Part shown: in pieces, positions 35,840-46,812 of the stretch
Numbering within the stretch: position 1 is the first letter of the stretch
How the letters are laid out: the number at the start of each line of letters is the position of its first letter
Source of the DNA: Gigaspora margarita
Taxonomy: Eukaryota > Glomeromycota > Glomeromycetes > Diversisporales > Gigasporaceae
NCBI GenBank assembly: GCA_009809945.1
Contig: WTPW01000571.1
Location: forward strand, 281,732-345,731
Reading direction: 5' to 3'
DNA length: 64,000 nucleotides
Made by a program: the position numbers and the translations under genes
The notes under the pieces: model-generated
The model's input: only the letters and a program-made list of their open reading frames with translations
Databases searched by the model: none
What the model was told of the DNA's origin: nothing

Positions 35840-36986
35840 ATACTATATTTATAAATATATTCGAATATATAAATATTTATAAATATTCGAATATAAATTA
35901 TAGATATTCGGATATTCATTAATATCATAATATTTAAAATATTTATAATATTTATGAATATTCATAATATTTATAAATATTCATAATATTTATAAATATT
36001 CATAATATTTATGAATATTTATAATATTTATAAATATTCATAATGTTTATGAAAATTCATAAATATTTTGAATATTCATAATATTTATGAATATTCATAA
36101 ATATTTTTGAATATTCATAATGTTTATGAATATTCATAATAGTCTTGAATATATTTGAATATATTCATAATATTCAAATATTTAAATATTTTGAATATGT
36201 GTTGAAAGGCCTATCATATAGTTATATAATTTGTGTAATATAAATATGCATATTGGTTACACAAAAGCTTATTAAACTATTTTCGCAAAAATAATTTTAG
36301 GTTACATGCTACTAATGCTGTGTAATATTATACAAGCCCTATTTTGGTAACTTAATTTTTTTGAACCAAGAATAGGTTTTGAACCAAGAGTAGGTTTTGA
36401 ATATTTATAAATATTCATAATATTTATGAATATTTATAATATTTATGAATATTCATAATATTTATGAATATTTATAATATTTATGAATATTCATAATATT
36501 TATGAATATTCAAATATTTATAAATATTCATAAAAATATGAATTTTTATAATATTTATGAATATTTAAAATATTTATGAATTTTTATAATATTTATGAAT
36601 ATTCATAATATTTATGAATATTTATAAATATTTTGAATATTTATAATATTTATGAATATTCATAAATATTTTTGAATATTCATAATGTTTATGAATATTC
36701 ATAATATTCTTGATTATATTCGAATATATTCATAATATTCAAATATTTAAAATATTTTGAATGCGTGTTGAAGGCCTATCATATAGTTATATAATTTGTG
36801 TAATATAAATATGCATGTTGGTTACATAAAGCTTATTGAACTATTTTCACAAAAATAATTTTAGATTATATGCCACTAATGTTATATAACATTACACAAG
36901 CCCTATTTTGGTAACTTAATTTTTTGAACCAAAGATGGGTTTTGAATATTTATAAATATTCATAATATTTATGAATATTTATAATA
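35840..36986. repeat. AT satellite, 19-bp unit in about 565-bp higher-order repeat
   Basis: The basic unit TTCATAATATTTATGAATA is itself palindromic and repeated dozens of times. A longer unit including AAGGCCTATCATATAG and CAAGCCCTATTTTGG recurs at about 36206 and 36771, giving a period near 565 bp and a third partial start near 36945. Arrays resume at 37861-38140. Confidence 0.85.
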
Positions 36987-37860
36987 TTTTTTTTTCGTTT
37001 TATAACTGAGACTTGGTCTTTATCTTTATTAGAATTAAATACTATTACATGCAAAAAAGAATAATATTTATAATATCCCTAAGTGAAAAAGAAACTCAGA
37101 CTTCATAATAGCCTTCCGCTACTCTTAATTTTTATCTGAGGCCTAAATGTTAGCTGAATGAGGTTACAAATAACCTGTCAGACTTCAAAAATAAAAATTG
37201 TTAATATTGTAAACCCAGTCCAATTCTAACTGGCCCAGGTCCCAGTATGTTAAATGAAAAGCAGTCATATAAACTGGACTGCTTAAACCAAGAGCTTCTA
37301 GAATCTTCTTCCAGCAGGTTCCCCAAGAGTTCTCACATGCAGTTTACGTTACTCATTTCCAAGCCACTCGTGATAGTTGTATCCAAATTAGTCAGTGTCT
37401 TTTCTTTTTGGGAGCAGTAAACACTGCAGATCTTTTAGAGAGGTAAGCCAAATTGCCCACTTTTTTTGAAAATTCTTCACAAACCAGTGACACCAAAGGA
37501 GGTTCGCTTGGAGCCTAAGTAAAGATAGTAGTTTTTCTCATAAAGTTCTATTTTCATCAGAGAGCCGCAAAGTACTTCTTGTTTCCAAACCCCAGCTGTT
37601 TTAGTAAGTGATAAACTCTAAGCTTGTTGGCAGGTAGTCTATGAACTTTACCTCTAAATGACAAGTGCCAAGGCTAAAGCAGTGAGTAACAAACTTTAAA
37701 GTTATTAGCAGATACTCAGTTAACTGTATCCCTAAATAATAGCTGCCTGGGTGCATGTTTTCCCAAGTTTTTTTACTGTTTCTTTAAAACTTTACTTCTG
37801 AAGTGTTAGTGCTTTGTTGGTACAGGTGATTGGTGAATAAAGTTACAGAAGATCCTTTTT
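36987..37860 (-). mobile_element. Minus-strand retroposon inserted in the satellite
   Basis: This 870-bp non-satellite segment ends on its left with nine T (poly(A) on minus). On minus, AATAAA (complement of 37025-37030) starts AATAAAGATAAAGACC, close to the tail of the LINE at 9879. TGAATATTTATAATATTT is present on both outer sides (36972-36989, 37861-37878) and could be the target duplication, though the satellite makes this ambiguous. No ORF. It is most likely a SINE or a 5'-truncated LINE relative mobilised through a shared 3' end. Confidence 0.65.
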
Positions 37861-38140
37861 TGAATATTTATAATATTTATGAATATTCATAATATAATTA
37901 ATATTTATGAATATTCAAAATATTTATGAATATTCATAAAAATATGAATTTTTATAATATTAAAATATTTAGGAATTTTCATAATATTTATGAATATTCA
38001 AAATATTTATGAATATTCATAATATTTATGAATATTCATAATATTTATGAATATTCAAAATATTTATGAATATTCATAATATTTATGAATATTCAAAATA
38101 TTTATAAATATTCGAATATATATAAGAATTTATGAATATA
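37861..38140. repeat. AT satellite, right part
   Basis: Same 19-bp palindromic unit as 35840-36986, continuing after the retroposon. Confidence 0.85.
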
Positions 38141-38483
38141 AGCACTAGAACCTGCTAACAACTAGGGCTAAATGCTGACCACGCATCCAACCCAGAATTT
38201 TAGTAACCCACATGTAAAATTCTATCAGATAGATAATCTAGACACAATGATTCGAAAATGGGCAGTAAAAATCAGGATATGATTGCATAAAGGATTAATT
38301 AATCAATGTGTGTAAATATTATTGTATTGATTGAAATTATTTCATAAGTTATTATTGAGAACTTTGAAATTAAATTTTTTGTGAATTGGTTAGATAGTAT
38401 ATGAAAGTTAGTTATAGTATTAGATCGAAAAAAATAAATTATTCACATTTCTATATGATTGCATGATGTGGTTTACACTTATA

Positions 38484-38941
38484 CAGTACCGAACAGCAAA
38501 AATTATCTTTTTTTTTGGCATTGTTTAAAGTCTAATAACTTCACAACAAGTAATTATTTTAAAAATCCCTCTTACAAATTTTTTATTTGTAATCTAAACT
38601 ACAAATCTGTAAGAAAGATTTTTGATATCTTGCTTTTTAAAGAAATTATAAGAGTTTAATTTTAGCAACTTTTATAGTAAAGTAGAAATTTGGCACAGGA
38701 CAATCAACCAATCAGATTGCTGTTTAATCACGTGCTTGTGATTTGATTGGTTAATATTTATTATTAAAAATTACTAAATATAGTATAAAATCCAAAATTT
38801 GGCGCTTATTATATAAAAAAACATTTTATATTTTTAACCAATTATAATTTTGTTACACAATAATTAGCCAATCATAATCATTATAAAATTCTCAAATTTG
38901 ACACCTTTAAAAAAATGGATAGTTTTTGCTGTCCGGTACTG
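38484..38941. mobile_element. Tc1/mariner-type MITE, 458 bp
   Basis: The ends CAGTACCGAACAGCAAAAA and, reverse-complemented, CAGTACCGGACAGCAAAAA are flanked by TA on both sides (38482-38483, 38942-38943). The CAGT start and TA duplication are typical. No transposase remains. Confidence 0.85.
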
Positions 38942-39528
38942 TATAATCACTACTTTAATTAGTAAAAAAATCTAGCATCTAGCAATACTTGTTATTTGCT
39001 TGTAATTTTTTTAGAATTCCAGAAAATAACAAGCATTACTAGAAACTCAATTTTTTTTATTAATCAAAGCAGTGATTCCAATTATGACATTAAATAAAAA
39101 TAAATAATACCCTTATTTCGCTGCTACAGAAAATAACCCAGTAGATATTCTGCCTGCAAGAGGCCCTTCAGGCCTCCAAATGATCAAGGATTTACCTCTT
39201 ATTTCTGCTGTTGCAGTAAAATTAATAGTATATATCTACTCATGGGTACTTGTAGATACCTGCAGATATCTGCAATACTTGTTAGGTTATCCTTTTTGAA
39301 ACTGGCAGATAAGGGTTGTTGTCCATGAGACATTTATAGCATCCAAATGCACAGTTATCTGTGTGCTATTATGAGGGGAACTATAGAGTCAATTACTTAT
39401 ATATAAAATTTTACGGATTTTAGATAATAAGACAACTCACCAGAGGCATGATGAGAATGATTAGATAATATTTTATTTAAATGATTTATTAAGAGAAAAT
39501 TATCAAGGGAATTTTATTAAATGTGCTA
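38942..39528. other. No gene recognised
   Basis: Spacer with no recognised repeat or coding signal. Confidence 0.4.
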
Positions 39529-40612
39529 CTATCTTTCTCCTCTAAAATCACCTCTTCTATAGTCACAACCTCTATATAATTACACAAAATTTAACTACCA
39601 TTTTTTTTATATAAAAAATACCTTTATATAATCACAAATAGCTTATAATCACTATCACATTTTTTAGAAGCTTTTTAAGATTTTTTTATTAGTAAAATAC
39701 TCTTATATAATTACAATATTATATTTAAAAGTCTAATTTTACTACTATAGATTCCTGAAAGTAAGCTATATTTTGTTATACAAAAAATCAGAAGTTTGCT
39801 TATTTTGGATTAAATTTAGTTTTAGCAATCGCAGGTAGTTGCTACATAGTGAAGTCCAAATTCTACTAAATAAATCAATTATAATCACTTAAGTAAACTT
39901 GTTTAGAAGATCTAAATGCATATACTTTGAAATTTTTATCCAATTTGAAAAATTTTTTATTATTTGACATTTAATTTTTATGTTCGTCAAATATACTTTT
40001 TTAAAAAATTTTACTTTTTTCATCAAATGTAAAAGTCAAAAGTCAAATAATAAATGTTCTTTAATTTTGTTAAAAATTTTACTGTATGTGTATTTTGATA
40101 GTCTTAATAAGTTTATTTAAGCGATTATTATTGATTTACATAGTAAAATTTGGATATTACTATGTAGTGACTATTATCGATCATGGGAGTAGCTTATTTT
40201 CAGATAAATAAGTTTTTGGGTTTTTTGATCAAAACAAAGGGGTAGCTTATTTTCAGGAATCTATGGTAAGTAAATCGATTAACATATTAAGAAAGTTGTT
40301 TGATATGCAAATTAAACATATTCTGGAATTTTGACAAACTTGACAAACCAAATTATATGAAACTTTTGGAATATGTATAATTTGTTATTCCAAACAACTT
40401 TACTTAATGCATAAAAAGTAGATTCACTTCGTACAATTTGGACTTTTATATGTAGCAACTATTTGTGATTATAATATTTACTTCTATATAATCACATAAT
40501 ATAAACCACAGTATTAGATGTGATTATATAGGGTAATTACTATATAATCACACCTCTTTATAATCACTATTTTTGCTGCAACAAACCGAGTGATTATAGA
40601 GGAGAAAAACAG
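39529..40612. mobile_element. TA-flanked TIR element about 1084 bp with nested foldback
   Basis: The outer ends CTATCTTTCTCCTCTAAAAT and CTGTTTTTCTCCTCTATAAT (reverse complement of the right end) have TA at both flanks. Inside, 39745-39935 and 40085-40265 are imperfect inverted repeats sharing ATAGATTCCTGAAA and AATAAGCTA words. No ORF. It is a non-autonomous TA-type element, probably a composite. Confidence 0.7.
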
Positions 40613-40878
40613 TATATTATTTATTGGAATCCTGTAGGATGTCCTTTTACAATAGCGAAATCGTAGGGTTTTTATAACTTTCACTTCCTTAAGGAAACCA
40701 CAAGGCTTAAAAGAAATTATCTAAAAAGATTGTAAGAAGATGAACTCTAAAATAGGGGCTTACAACAATAATTACATCATAAAAAGGCTTTGCTTCATTC
40801 ATTAAAATATTTAACATCATAGCCTCTTGTAATTATATCTGATTTTCTCTTTTCTTCCTATGTGTACTTGTTATTTGG
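40613..40878. other. Spacer before a possible exon
   Basis: No feature recognised. Confidence 0.3.
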
Positions 40879-41079
40879 ATGTTTGAGTTTCATGTTTGTT
40901 TGTTTATCCTATTCAGCCGACAAGCCTTACCCATTAGACAAACATTTAGCCTCAAATTGGGTGGCATATACTTCTTTAATCACGAGTTTACTGTGCCCGA
41001 TTTTGTAGATCTACCTTTTGCCCATAACAGTGCATATCCGGATATGTGGTTGATAGGTCCAAGCTCTACTCTACACTAG
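40879..41079 (+). pseudogene. Possible coding fragment cut by a MITE
   Basis: A 66-codon frame runs MFEFHVCLFILFSRQALPIR to AYPDMWLIGPSSTLH with a hydrophobic start. Its stop codon TAG is the first three bases of the MITE at 41077. Reading across the empty site (joining 41076 to 41247) would add about 14 codons before another stop. Codon composition looks more gene-like than the surroundings, but no family is recognised, so this may be a chance ORF. Confidence 0.3.
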
Positions 41080-41238
41080 AGATGGGCAAAATACAATTTT
41101 TATTTTAGCATGCACATGCGCATGCATTTTTTGCATGCATGCATGCATGTTTTGACCAAAGTTATGATTTAATTTCTTAATGCTGGCCAGAATTAATTGC
41201 ATGCATGCATGCAGTCATGCGCATGGTGCCCATCTCTG
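41077..41238. mobile_element. hAT-type MITE, 162 bp, GCATGC-rich
   Basis: TAGAGATGGGCA and, reverse-complemented, CAGAGATGGGCA bound the element. Perfect duplications CTCTACAC lie at 41069-41076 and 41239-41246. The interior has palindromic GCATGCATGCATGC blocks in both halves. Confidence 0.92.
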
Positions 41239-41379
41239 CTCTACACACTCTACGCTATTACCATTTTTAGTTATTTTTTATTACTATCTATAGTTATGCA
41301 TTTTCCTTATATGCACTTTTAAACTATATTTTATTACTATAGCCGACTTTCATACTAGGATCAACTGGGAACGCATAAG

Positions 41380-41960
41380 GTGAATTGTTTCGATGCATGA
41401 AAAATACTAATCATCGTCAACAATCAAGCTTTCACTTATTATCTATGAACTTTAGTCTGATGAAGAGTTAGTAGTAGATTTAGAGATTAATGTTTCGGGT
41501 GTAAGTTTTAATGATAGTGACACGATGGGAAATTTTATTTTTGTTAGTGGCAATAAGGATTTGTAATGAGTAAATATGTAACGGATAGAATAGCTATAAA
41601 AGACCACTGCCTTTGGCTCACTTGTATCTTCAGGTTATATATCAGGTTATGTTCCCTCCATTATAAAATGCTATTTATTTATATCGTATCTCTTGAATTA
41701 TATTATTTGATATTATTGTGAACTTAATTCTTTATGGACTATTATTTTACATCTGTACTTGTTGAATGATCATATCTTTTATTCATATACACATATTTCT
41801 TATTTGTATTTTATATTCGTTTACCATCTCTGATCTATCTAGGCACTTATTAAACTGATGCTCTCCCGAACCAGATGGTAACAACGGAACTGCTGTACTC
41901 TAAGTCTGCCCAATCTACCAGGTCTGCCGCATCTGTCATATCCCGGGCGAAATGGCAGTA
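41380..41960 (-). repeat. Segment paralogous to 51767-52690
   Basis: Landmarks shared in the same order on plus: TCTTCAGGTT near 41630, CCCTCC-TTATAAA, ATTTATTTATAT-G-ATCTCT near 41675, and CTCCCGA near 41866. On minus, near 41400-41640, a coding-like stretch (LLPLTKIKFPIVSLSLKLT) parallels the relic at 51767. This is probably a decayed gene family or repeat; function unknown. Confidence 0.4.
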
Positions 41961-42608
41961 ATGGCATATCTGGAAGAAAATGCTATCTGACACTTCTGGC
42001 GGATTACATTAAATAAAGGACACTCTCTAAATCACTATACATAACCCTCTATTTGCCTAAATGCGAACAATTATAATAGAACACAGCACAGTTCCTTGTC
42101 GATGTGCTTACGTGACTCTCTGTTATCATTTCTCCGTTAACATCAATTTCCGAGAGGTATTGCAGGTAAAAACCGTAAAAGGTCATATGGGACCCATAGC
42201 AATGGGACAATCATGTGATTTTGAGAAAATTCCATTTTATTAATATATTAAAAAAAAATTTATATAAGCAAGTTATTATTATAAAATTTTAAAACTTGAT
42301 TGGTTGACTCATTGCCCATTTTGAGACCAGGATCTGTTAACATTTCACCGATTTTAAAACTTACAATAGATCCTGGTCTGGTTCACAGCTGAGCGTTTAT
42401 ATTGTAACAAGGTAACTTCTAAAGTACATACGTACTTTGCATTTATTAAGTAGGCCAGCTTTTTTAAAAACATCTGTATTTATTTAATGATTCGTACAGG
42501 GGTCTAATTAATGGTTTCTACTATCAAAGGGATCTTTATATGATCTTTACGGTAGTAATAATAAAAGATTCGATTAGAGAAAGCCTTGAAAACTTTGAAA
42601 ATCTAGAA
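41961..42608. other. Intergenic, downstream of the ML-like gene
   Basis: A hairpin GACCAGGATCT...AGATCCTGGTC lies at 42331-42381. A short plus ORF at 42061 is unsupported. Confidence 0.4.
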
Positions 42609-43085
42609 CTAGCTAGATAAACTAAAAGAGACACCACAAGCTTTATCAACTATAAATGGACCCTTATCTGCCGAAATATCAAGTTGAATAGAGTAATTAG
42701 AAGGCAAATTGGGGGGTGCGTTAGTTGTATAATTTATCTGATATTGATTGGTTGGACAATCAGGATTACAAATATTTGTAAAACCTCCGCCTCCTTCTAT
42801 GAAATTTCTATTTGAATCATGAAATGAAAGGGAAAATAGTTCGTCCCCAGTCATATTAAAAAAATTGGTACTGAACCAGTAACCGTGAAAGTCTCATTAG
42901 AATTTACAGAGTCAGGAGTAAGTATTGCATTAGTAATTACGGTTACATTAGTGCTCTCCGGTAAGAGAAAGTCTGAAGGACATTCCATAAATGTGGTTTT
43001 TCTTTTATTCAATTGATACGGAATAGAATTGGCCATTGAAAGTGCAGCCAAAAAAAAAGAATAACAAGGTAAAATTTCGGATCAT
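42609..43085 (-). pseudogene. Second ML-domain-like secreted protein, two one-base shifts
   Basis: An ATG at 43085 starts MIRNFTLLFFF, a good signal peptide, but nine T in the coding strand (A-run 43050-43058) throw it out of frame with the rest; eight would keep frame. The body contains FMECPSDFLLPESTNVTVIT and NETFTVTGSVP. A second one-base shift occurs at the homopolymer 42858-42866. It continues MTGDELFSLSFHDSNRNFIE, NICNPDCPTNQYQINYTT and KACGVSFSLSS to the stop at 42609. Cysteines and strand pattern match ML-domain proteins, as in the gene at 11515. Both breaks are in homopolymers 100-330 bp from an N gap, so sequencing error is as likely as true decay. Confidence 0.75.
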
Positions 43086-43178
43086 GGTTATTTTTATTCT
43101 TTATAAGTTAAAAAAAGCAAGTATTCTATAGGAATTTCTATGATTGTGACTATTGTTGTTGTTGTTTTTTTTTTTTTT

Positions 43179-43258
43179 NNNNNNNNNNNNNNNNNNNNNN
43201 NNNNNNNNNNNNNNNNNNNNNNNNNNNNNNNNNNNNNNNNNNNNNNNNNNNNNNNNNN
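43179..43258. other. Assembly gap (80 N)
   Basis: A run of N follows poly-T and GTTGTTGTT sequence. It lies about 95 bp upstream of the second ML-like gene, so its promoter may be affected. Confidence 0.98.
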
Positions 43259-43888
43259 ATCTTATCCATAATAATACTATTCTCCACTTCAAATTAATCG
43301 CAAATTAAAGCATGTATTTGTGTTAAACACTACTAAGTTACGTCCATTGCTGTAAAGATGTGTCAGTAGCAGTAATGTGAAAATTATAAATTTCATGAGA
43401 ATGATGCGCATGGGAATATTCGGAATATACTTAAAGTTTTGGTCCACATTATTGCCTTGCCGGCATCATAAATATATGTAAAAAATAATGCTCATTGAAG
43501 ATCATTAGTTTGTAGGTCTTTAGTGACACATTTATAATTTCGACTAAGCTAACAGTCTTTCCAAAGTTAGGTTGTGTGCTTTAAATTCATACCATAGTTC
43601 ATGCCACATGAAAATAATATGATTATCGAGTTTTCTCGCGATCTTTCAATATGGTCTTTGACGATCAATGATTATTAATTCATATATCTGAAAAAGAAAG
43701 GTCAAGCAAAAAGAAAAAGCAGAAAAATATTCGTAAATCCAGGTGGATGACGAATAAAATGGCTAAAATGAAGCCTTTTTCGTCTCAATGTTGCATTTTG
43801 TTTTATATTAAACGCACAGTAGCAATTATGACAACAATAACAATAGTAATTTCAAAATATAACATATCTATGATATCATATTTCAGAA

Positions 43889-44075
43889 ATATTGAAATAA
43901 TACGAATATCAGTATGGTATAGATGACCAGATCAGTATGGTGAGGGTGTAAAATACCCATTTTAAAATCCGTACAATTTGGTATGGTTTTTTAGAATAGT
44001 TATTTTGCACCCATACCAGACCGATCAGGTCACTCATACCATATTGATATTCTGTAATCCCGAAATATTGGTACA
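43889..44075. mobile_element. Inverted-repeat element with TATGGTAT arms
   Basis: The left arm (GAATATCAGTATGGTATAGA) and the right arm (complement GAATATCAATATGGTATGAG) pair over about 70 bp. A related fragment lies at 46930-46985. Target duplication not resolved. Confidence 0.6.
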
Positions 44076-44243
44076 ATCTAGTCACACATTTACTGATCAG
44101 ACCCATAAAAACTAACGTTATATCCGACCTTTTCTGTTACTAAATTTGGGATATCGATTGGTCGTATGCACGATCAGAAGATGGTAATATTAGGCAGATA
44201 AGAAGTATATAGCATTATTCATAAGTTTCACCCAAAATATATA

Positions 44244-44494
44244 TGGGGTCTTTGCCTTGAAAATCATGTTCCGACATTTTCGATCGTGCTAATTCGGACG
44301 GATTCAAACCCAAGTACCGGTTCGTGTTTATATATAAATCATCCTTTTTATTGATTCGATAGTTTATTCGATAAACTATCGAATCAATAAAGTAAAGGAT
44401 GATTTACATAAACGCGAACCGGTACTCGGGTTTGAATCTGTCCGAATTAGCCCGATCGGAAATGTCGGAACGTGATTTTCAAGGCAAAACCCCA
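44244..44494. mobile_element. Near-perfect palindromic element, 251 bp
   Basis: The ends TGGGGTCTTTGCCTTGAAAA and the complement of the right end (TGGGGTTTTGCCTTGAAAAT) start an inverted repeat spanning the whole element, centred near 44369 (GATAGTTTATTCGATAAACT). TA lies on both flanks (44242-44243, 44495-44496). It is probably a foldback or Tc1/mariner-type MITE. Confidence 0.8.
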
Positions 44495-44661
44495 TAAATT
44501 CCATTATAAATAAAAGTGAAATTTTGCCATTATAAATAATATTGTTCCCACATATGTTATAAATGTAAAATAAAGAATCGTTATTATAGTTTATAAACCT
44601 AATACTAAAAATACTGTCATCCCAATCAAAACCCTACTCAGCGGGCTTAGAGTAATTGAGA

Positions 44662-44669
44662 CTATTGTG
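44662..44669. repeat. Target-site duplication, left
   Basis: CTATTGTG, repeated at 45128-45135. Confidence 0.85.
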
Positions 44670-45127
44670 TAGTGATTGTACTCGGCCAAAAAAACGTTAC
44701 TCGGTTAACCGGCGAGTAAACCCACGGGTTACTCGGGTAATCAATAGATATACCCGGGTATAAAATCTTACTCGTTTTACCCGAGTAAGCTGTCATGTGA
44801 TTGGTTACATGAATTATTGTAGCCAACAAAATTTACATCTGTTCTATTATATAATTTGTTCAGCGGCGTATAACAAGTATTTTAAAGTTATGGTATATAA
44901 AAGTCTTGTGTTTGATGACACCTATTGGTTCTTAATATTTGATTTACCCAGGCATTATTTAGATCTTCCTACTTGGATATTACCCAGGTATATCTACCCA
45001 GGTATTACTTTGGTGAATCTACCCGAGTATTACTCGGGTGAACCTACCCGGGTAACTCTAGTCATTACCCGGTTAACCGGTTAACCGCAGGTAACTCGGG
45101 TAATACCCGACTCTGGTATAATCTCTA
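44670..45127. mobile_element. hAT-type MITE, 458 bp, packed with ACCCGGGTA motifs
   Basis: The ends TAGTGATTGTAC and, reverse-complemented, TAGAGATTATAC (10 of 12) lie inside perfect 8-bp duplications. The interior carries more than a dozen TACCCGGGTA/TACTCGGGTA/GGTTAACCGG words in both orientations, enriched near the ends. The plus ORF at 44797-45084 is read through these repeats and is not a gene. Confidence 0.85.
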
Positions 45128-46421
45128 CTATTGTGATTATTGTGGACTGAACCCAATAATCTTAAAAAAGTGTGGATTAATTGAAATTTTCCCTAACTCT
45201 GTTGGTTACGTGAAACTGATTGCTATGGAGCAACTGACTTCACATTGGTTAAAATTAAACAGCAAATCTCTAATCATTCATTACAGCATTGATAATGATT
45301 TCATTTCTCTAGAAAGCCGGTAGTTAACTATTTCTGATTTCGGAATTTCTAAATAGAGACTGTATTTTTTAAACTCCAACTTATTTTCAAATAAGTTAAT
45401 TCTGAATTACCTAAAATATTTTGAATATTTAATGTGAATATAAACTTTAGCCAGGGTTAAAATGATAAATTTAACCGCTTATAATTTATTATAAAATTTT
45501 ACTCAATTTAAATTAAATTTAGAATTAATATTAAAAAATAGAGTTAGAGTTGTGATTTGGGTTAGTATCAGAGGTTTTATTTATAGCGATGAACATTTTT
45601 ACTTTGTGCATTGGGCTACATTATTACTGCTCTGTATTACATTACAAACATAATCTACTATTGACAGGCTTACACGCACGTGATTTATTAACGGGCTCTC
45701 TTAAAATCGTGAAATGTGAATTTGCCAAATTTGCTTCGGTTGTTTGATTACCTTGGGCAAAAAATAGTTAAAAAAAGTCAATCGAATGTTTCACGAATTT
45801 GAAAATTGTATAATGGTTTTAAGTTCAAGAACAAGTGCAAGAATAAGTGCAAGAACAAGAACAATTGTTCTGTGAATATATTAGAAACATTACATTCACT
45901 AAAGGTTTATATGTTATATTTTTCGTGAAATTTTGGTCGAAATTTTTGCCGCCCAGATTATTTGATAATCACTAATTTTCTCAGCGATTCTTGTAGTTCG
46001 TAGTTTTATGTTGATCTACCAACCAAAAAATCATGGTTATATCCAAAATGTGAAAACTAATATAGCAATGGGAAAGTCACCGTTCACATGAGTTTTTGTA
46101 CCTACCTATTATAAATTTAAAACTTGCCACGTGCTACATACCTATCCTAACTTTAGGTAAGCACAATATGACGTAACTGGTAGGTGTTCCCTATAGCAAT
46201 ATAATGCTTTGATTGGGTATACAACCCGTGATCAAAATGTTAAGTCTAATATATCGATGAGCAAGTTATGATCAAGAATGTCATCACAATTCATGCGAAG
46301 TGATAACGGACCACGTGATCGAAAGTTAAGCGCGCCACGATCCGCAGAATTAGTCACGGACAGTTCCAAAAAAAGAAACTAATTGAAAGCGGAAATCAAA
46401 TATGCAAGAAGGACGCTTCAT
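45128..46421. other. Intergenic region; possible promoter side of the 46.4-kb gene
   Basis: Small AAGAACAAGTGCAAGAA repeats lie at 45830-45870. CACGTGATC-type words occur at 46311-46320 (ACCACGTGATC). No gene recognised. Confidence 0.35.
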
Positions 46422-46812
46422 ATGACAATGACATATGAACGAGATAAGCCTCGACCGTTTAATAAACCAGAATTTCCCGGTGTCAAACCAGATCGATCAG
46501 ACTTCTTCTCGACCCACCCGAGATAAATGACGGGACGGGATTCTACCATTTCTCTACTCTCATGCTTCTCTACTGCTATTCGGTATTTCCTGCGTCTCTG
46601 CTCAAGCCGACCTGTTCAAGAACCACCGGCTGATCGACCTGCGGCGACTCCCAGCGCAACGATTGTTGCAAACTTCTTTGGATGTCATTGCCGTTCTGGC
46701 TAATCGCGGCCAGCCACTTGCTTCTTTGCCATCATGTACTGAATTCCATTTTAACTGCTTTAATAAAACTGCCTCCGATCTGAATAATGCCGGCATAGCC
46801 CAACACGAGTAG
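46422..46812 (+). CDS. Possible small gene, unknown family
   Basis: This stretch is clearly richer in G/C than its surroundings. A frame open from 46531 to a TAG at 46810-46812 reads through ADLFKNHRLIDLRRLPAQRL, LLQTSLDVIAVLANRGQP and CTEFHFNCFNKTASDLNNAG but has no ATG. A separate ORF from 46422 reads MTMTYERDKPRPFNKPEFPG. Joining 46479 to 46607 (GT...AAG, 127 bp) would give one 87-residue protein, but the donor GTGTCA is weak. The antisense ORF 46602-46796 is the alternative and looks like a shadow. Exon structure is inference. Confidence 0.3.

Noticed and set aside
35840..38140. CRISPR-like regular repeats
   Set aside because: Contiguous AT satellite without unique spacers, in eukaryotic DNA.
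44797..45084. 95-codon plus ORF
   Set aside because: Lies entirely inside the 458-bp hAT MITE and is built from its CCCGGGTA repeats.
46602..46796. 64-codon minus ORF, basic and serine-rich
   Set aside because: The opposite strand reads as a more natural protein over the same bases; kept only as an alternative.
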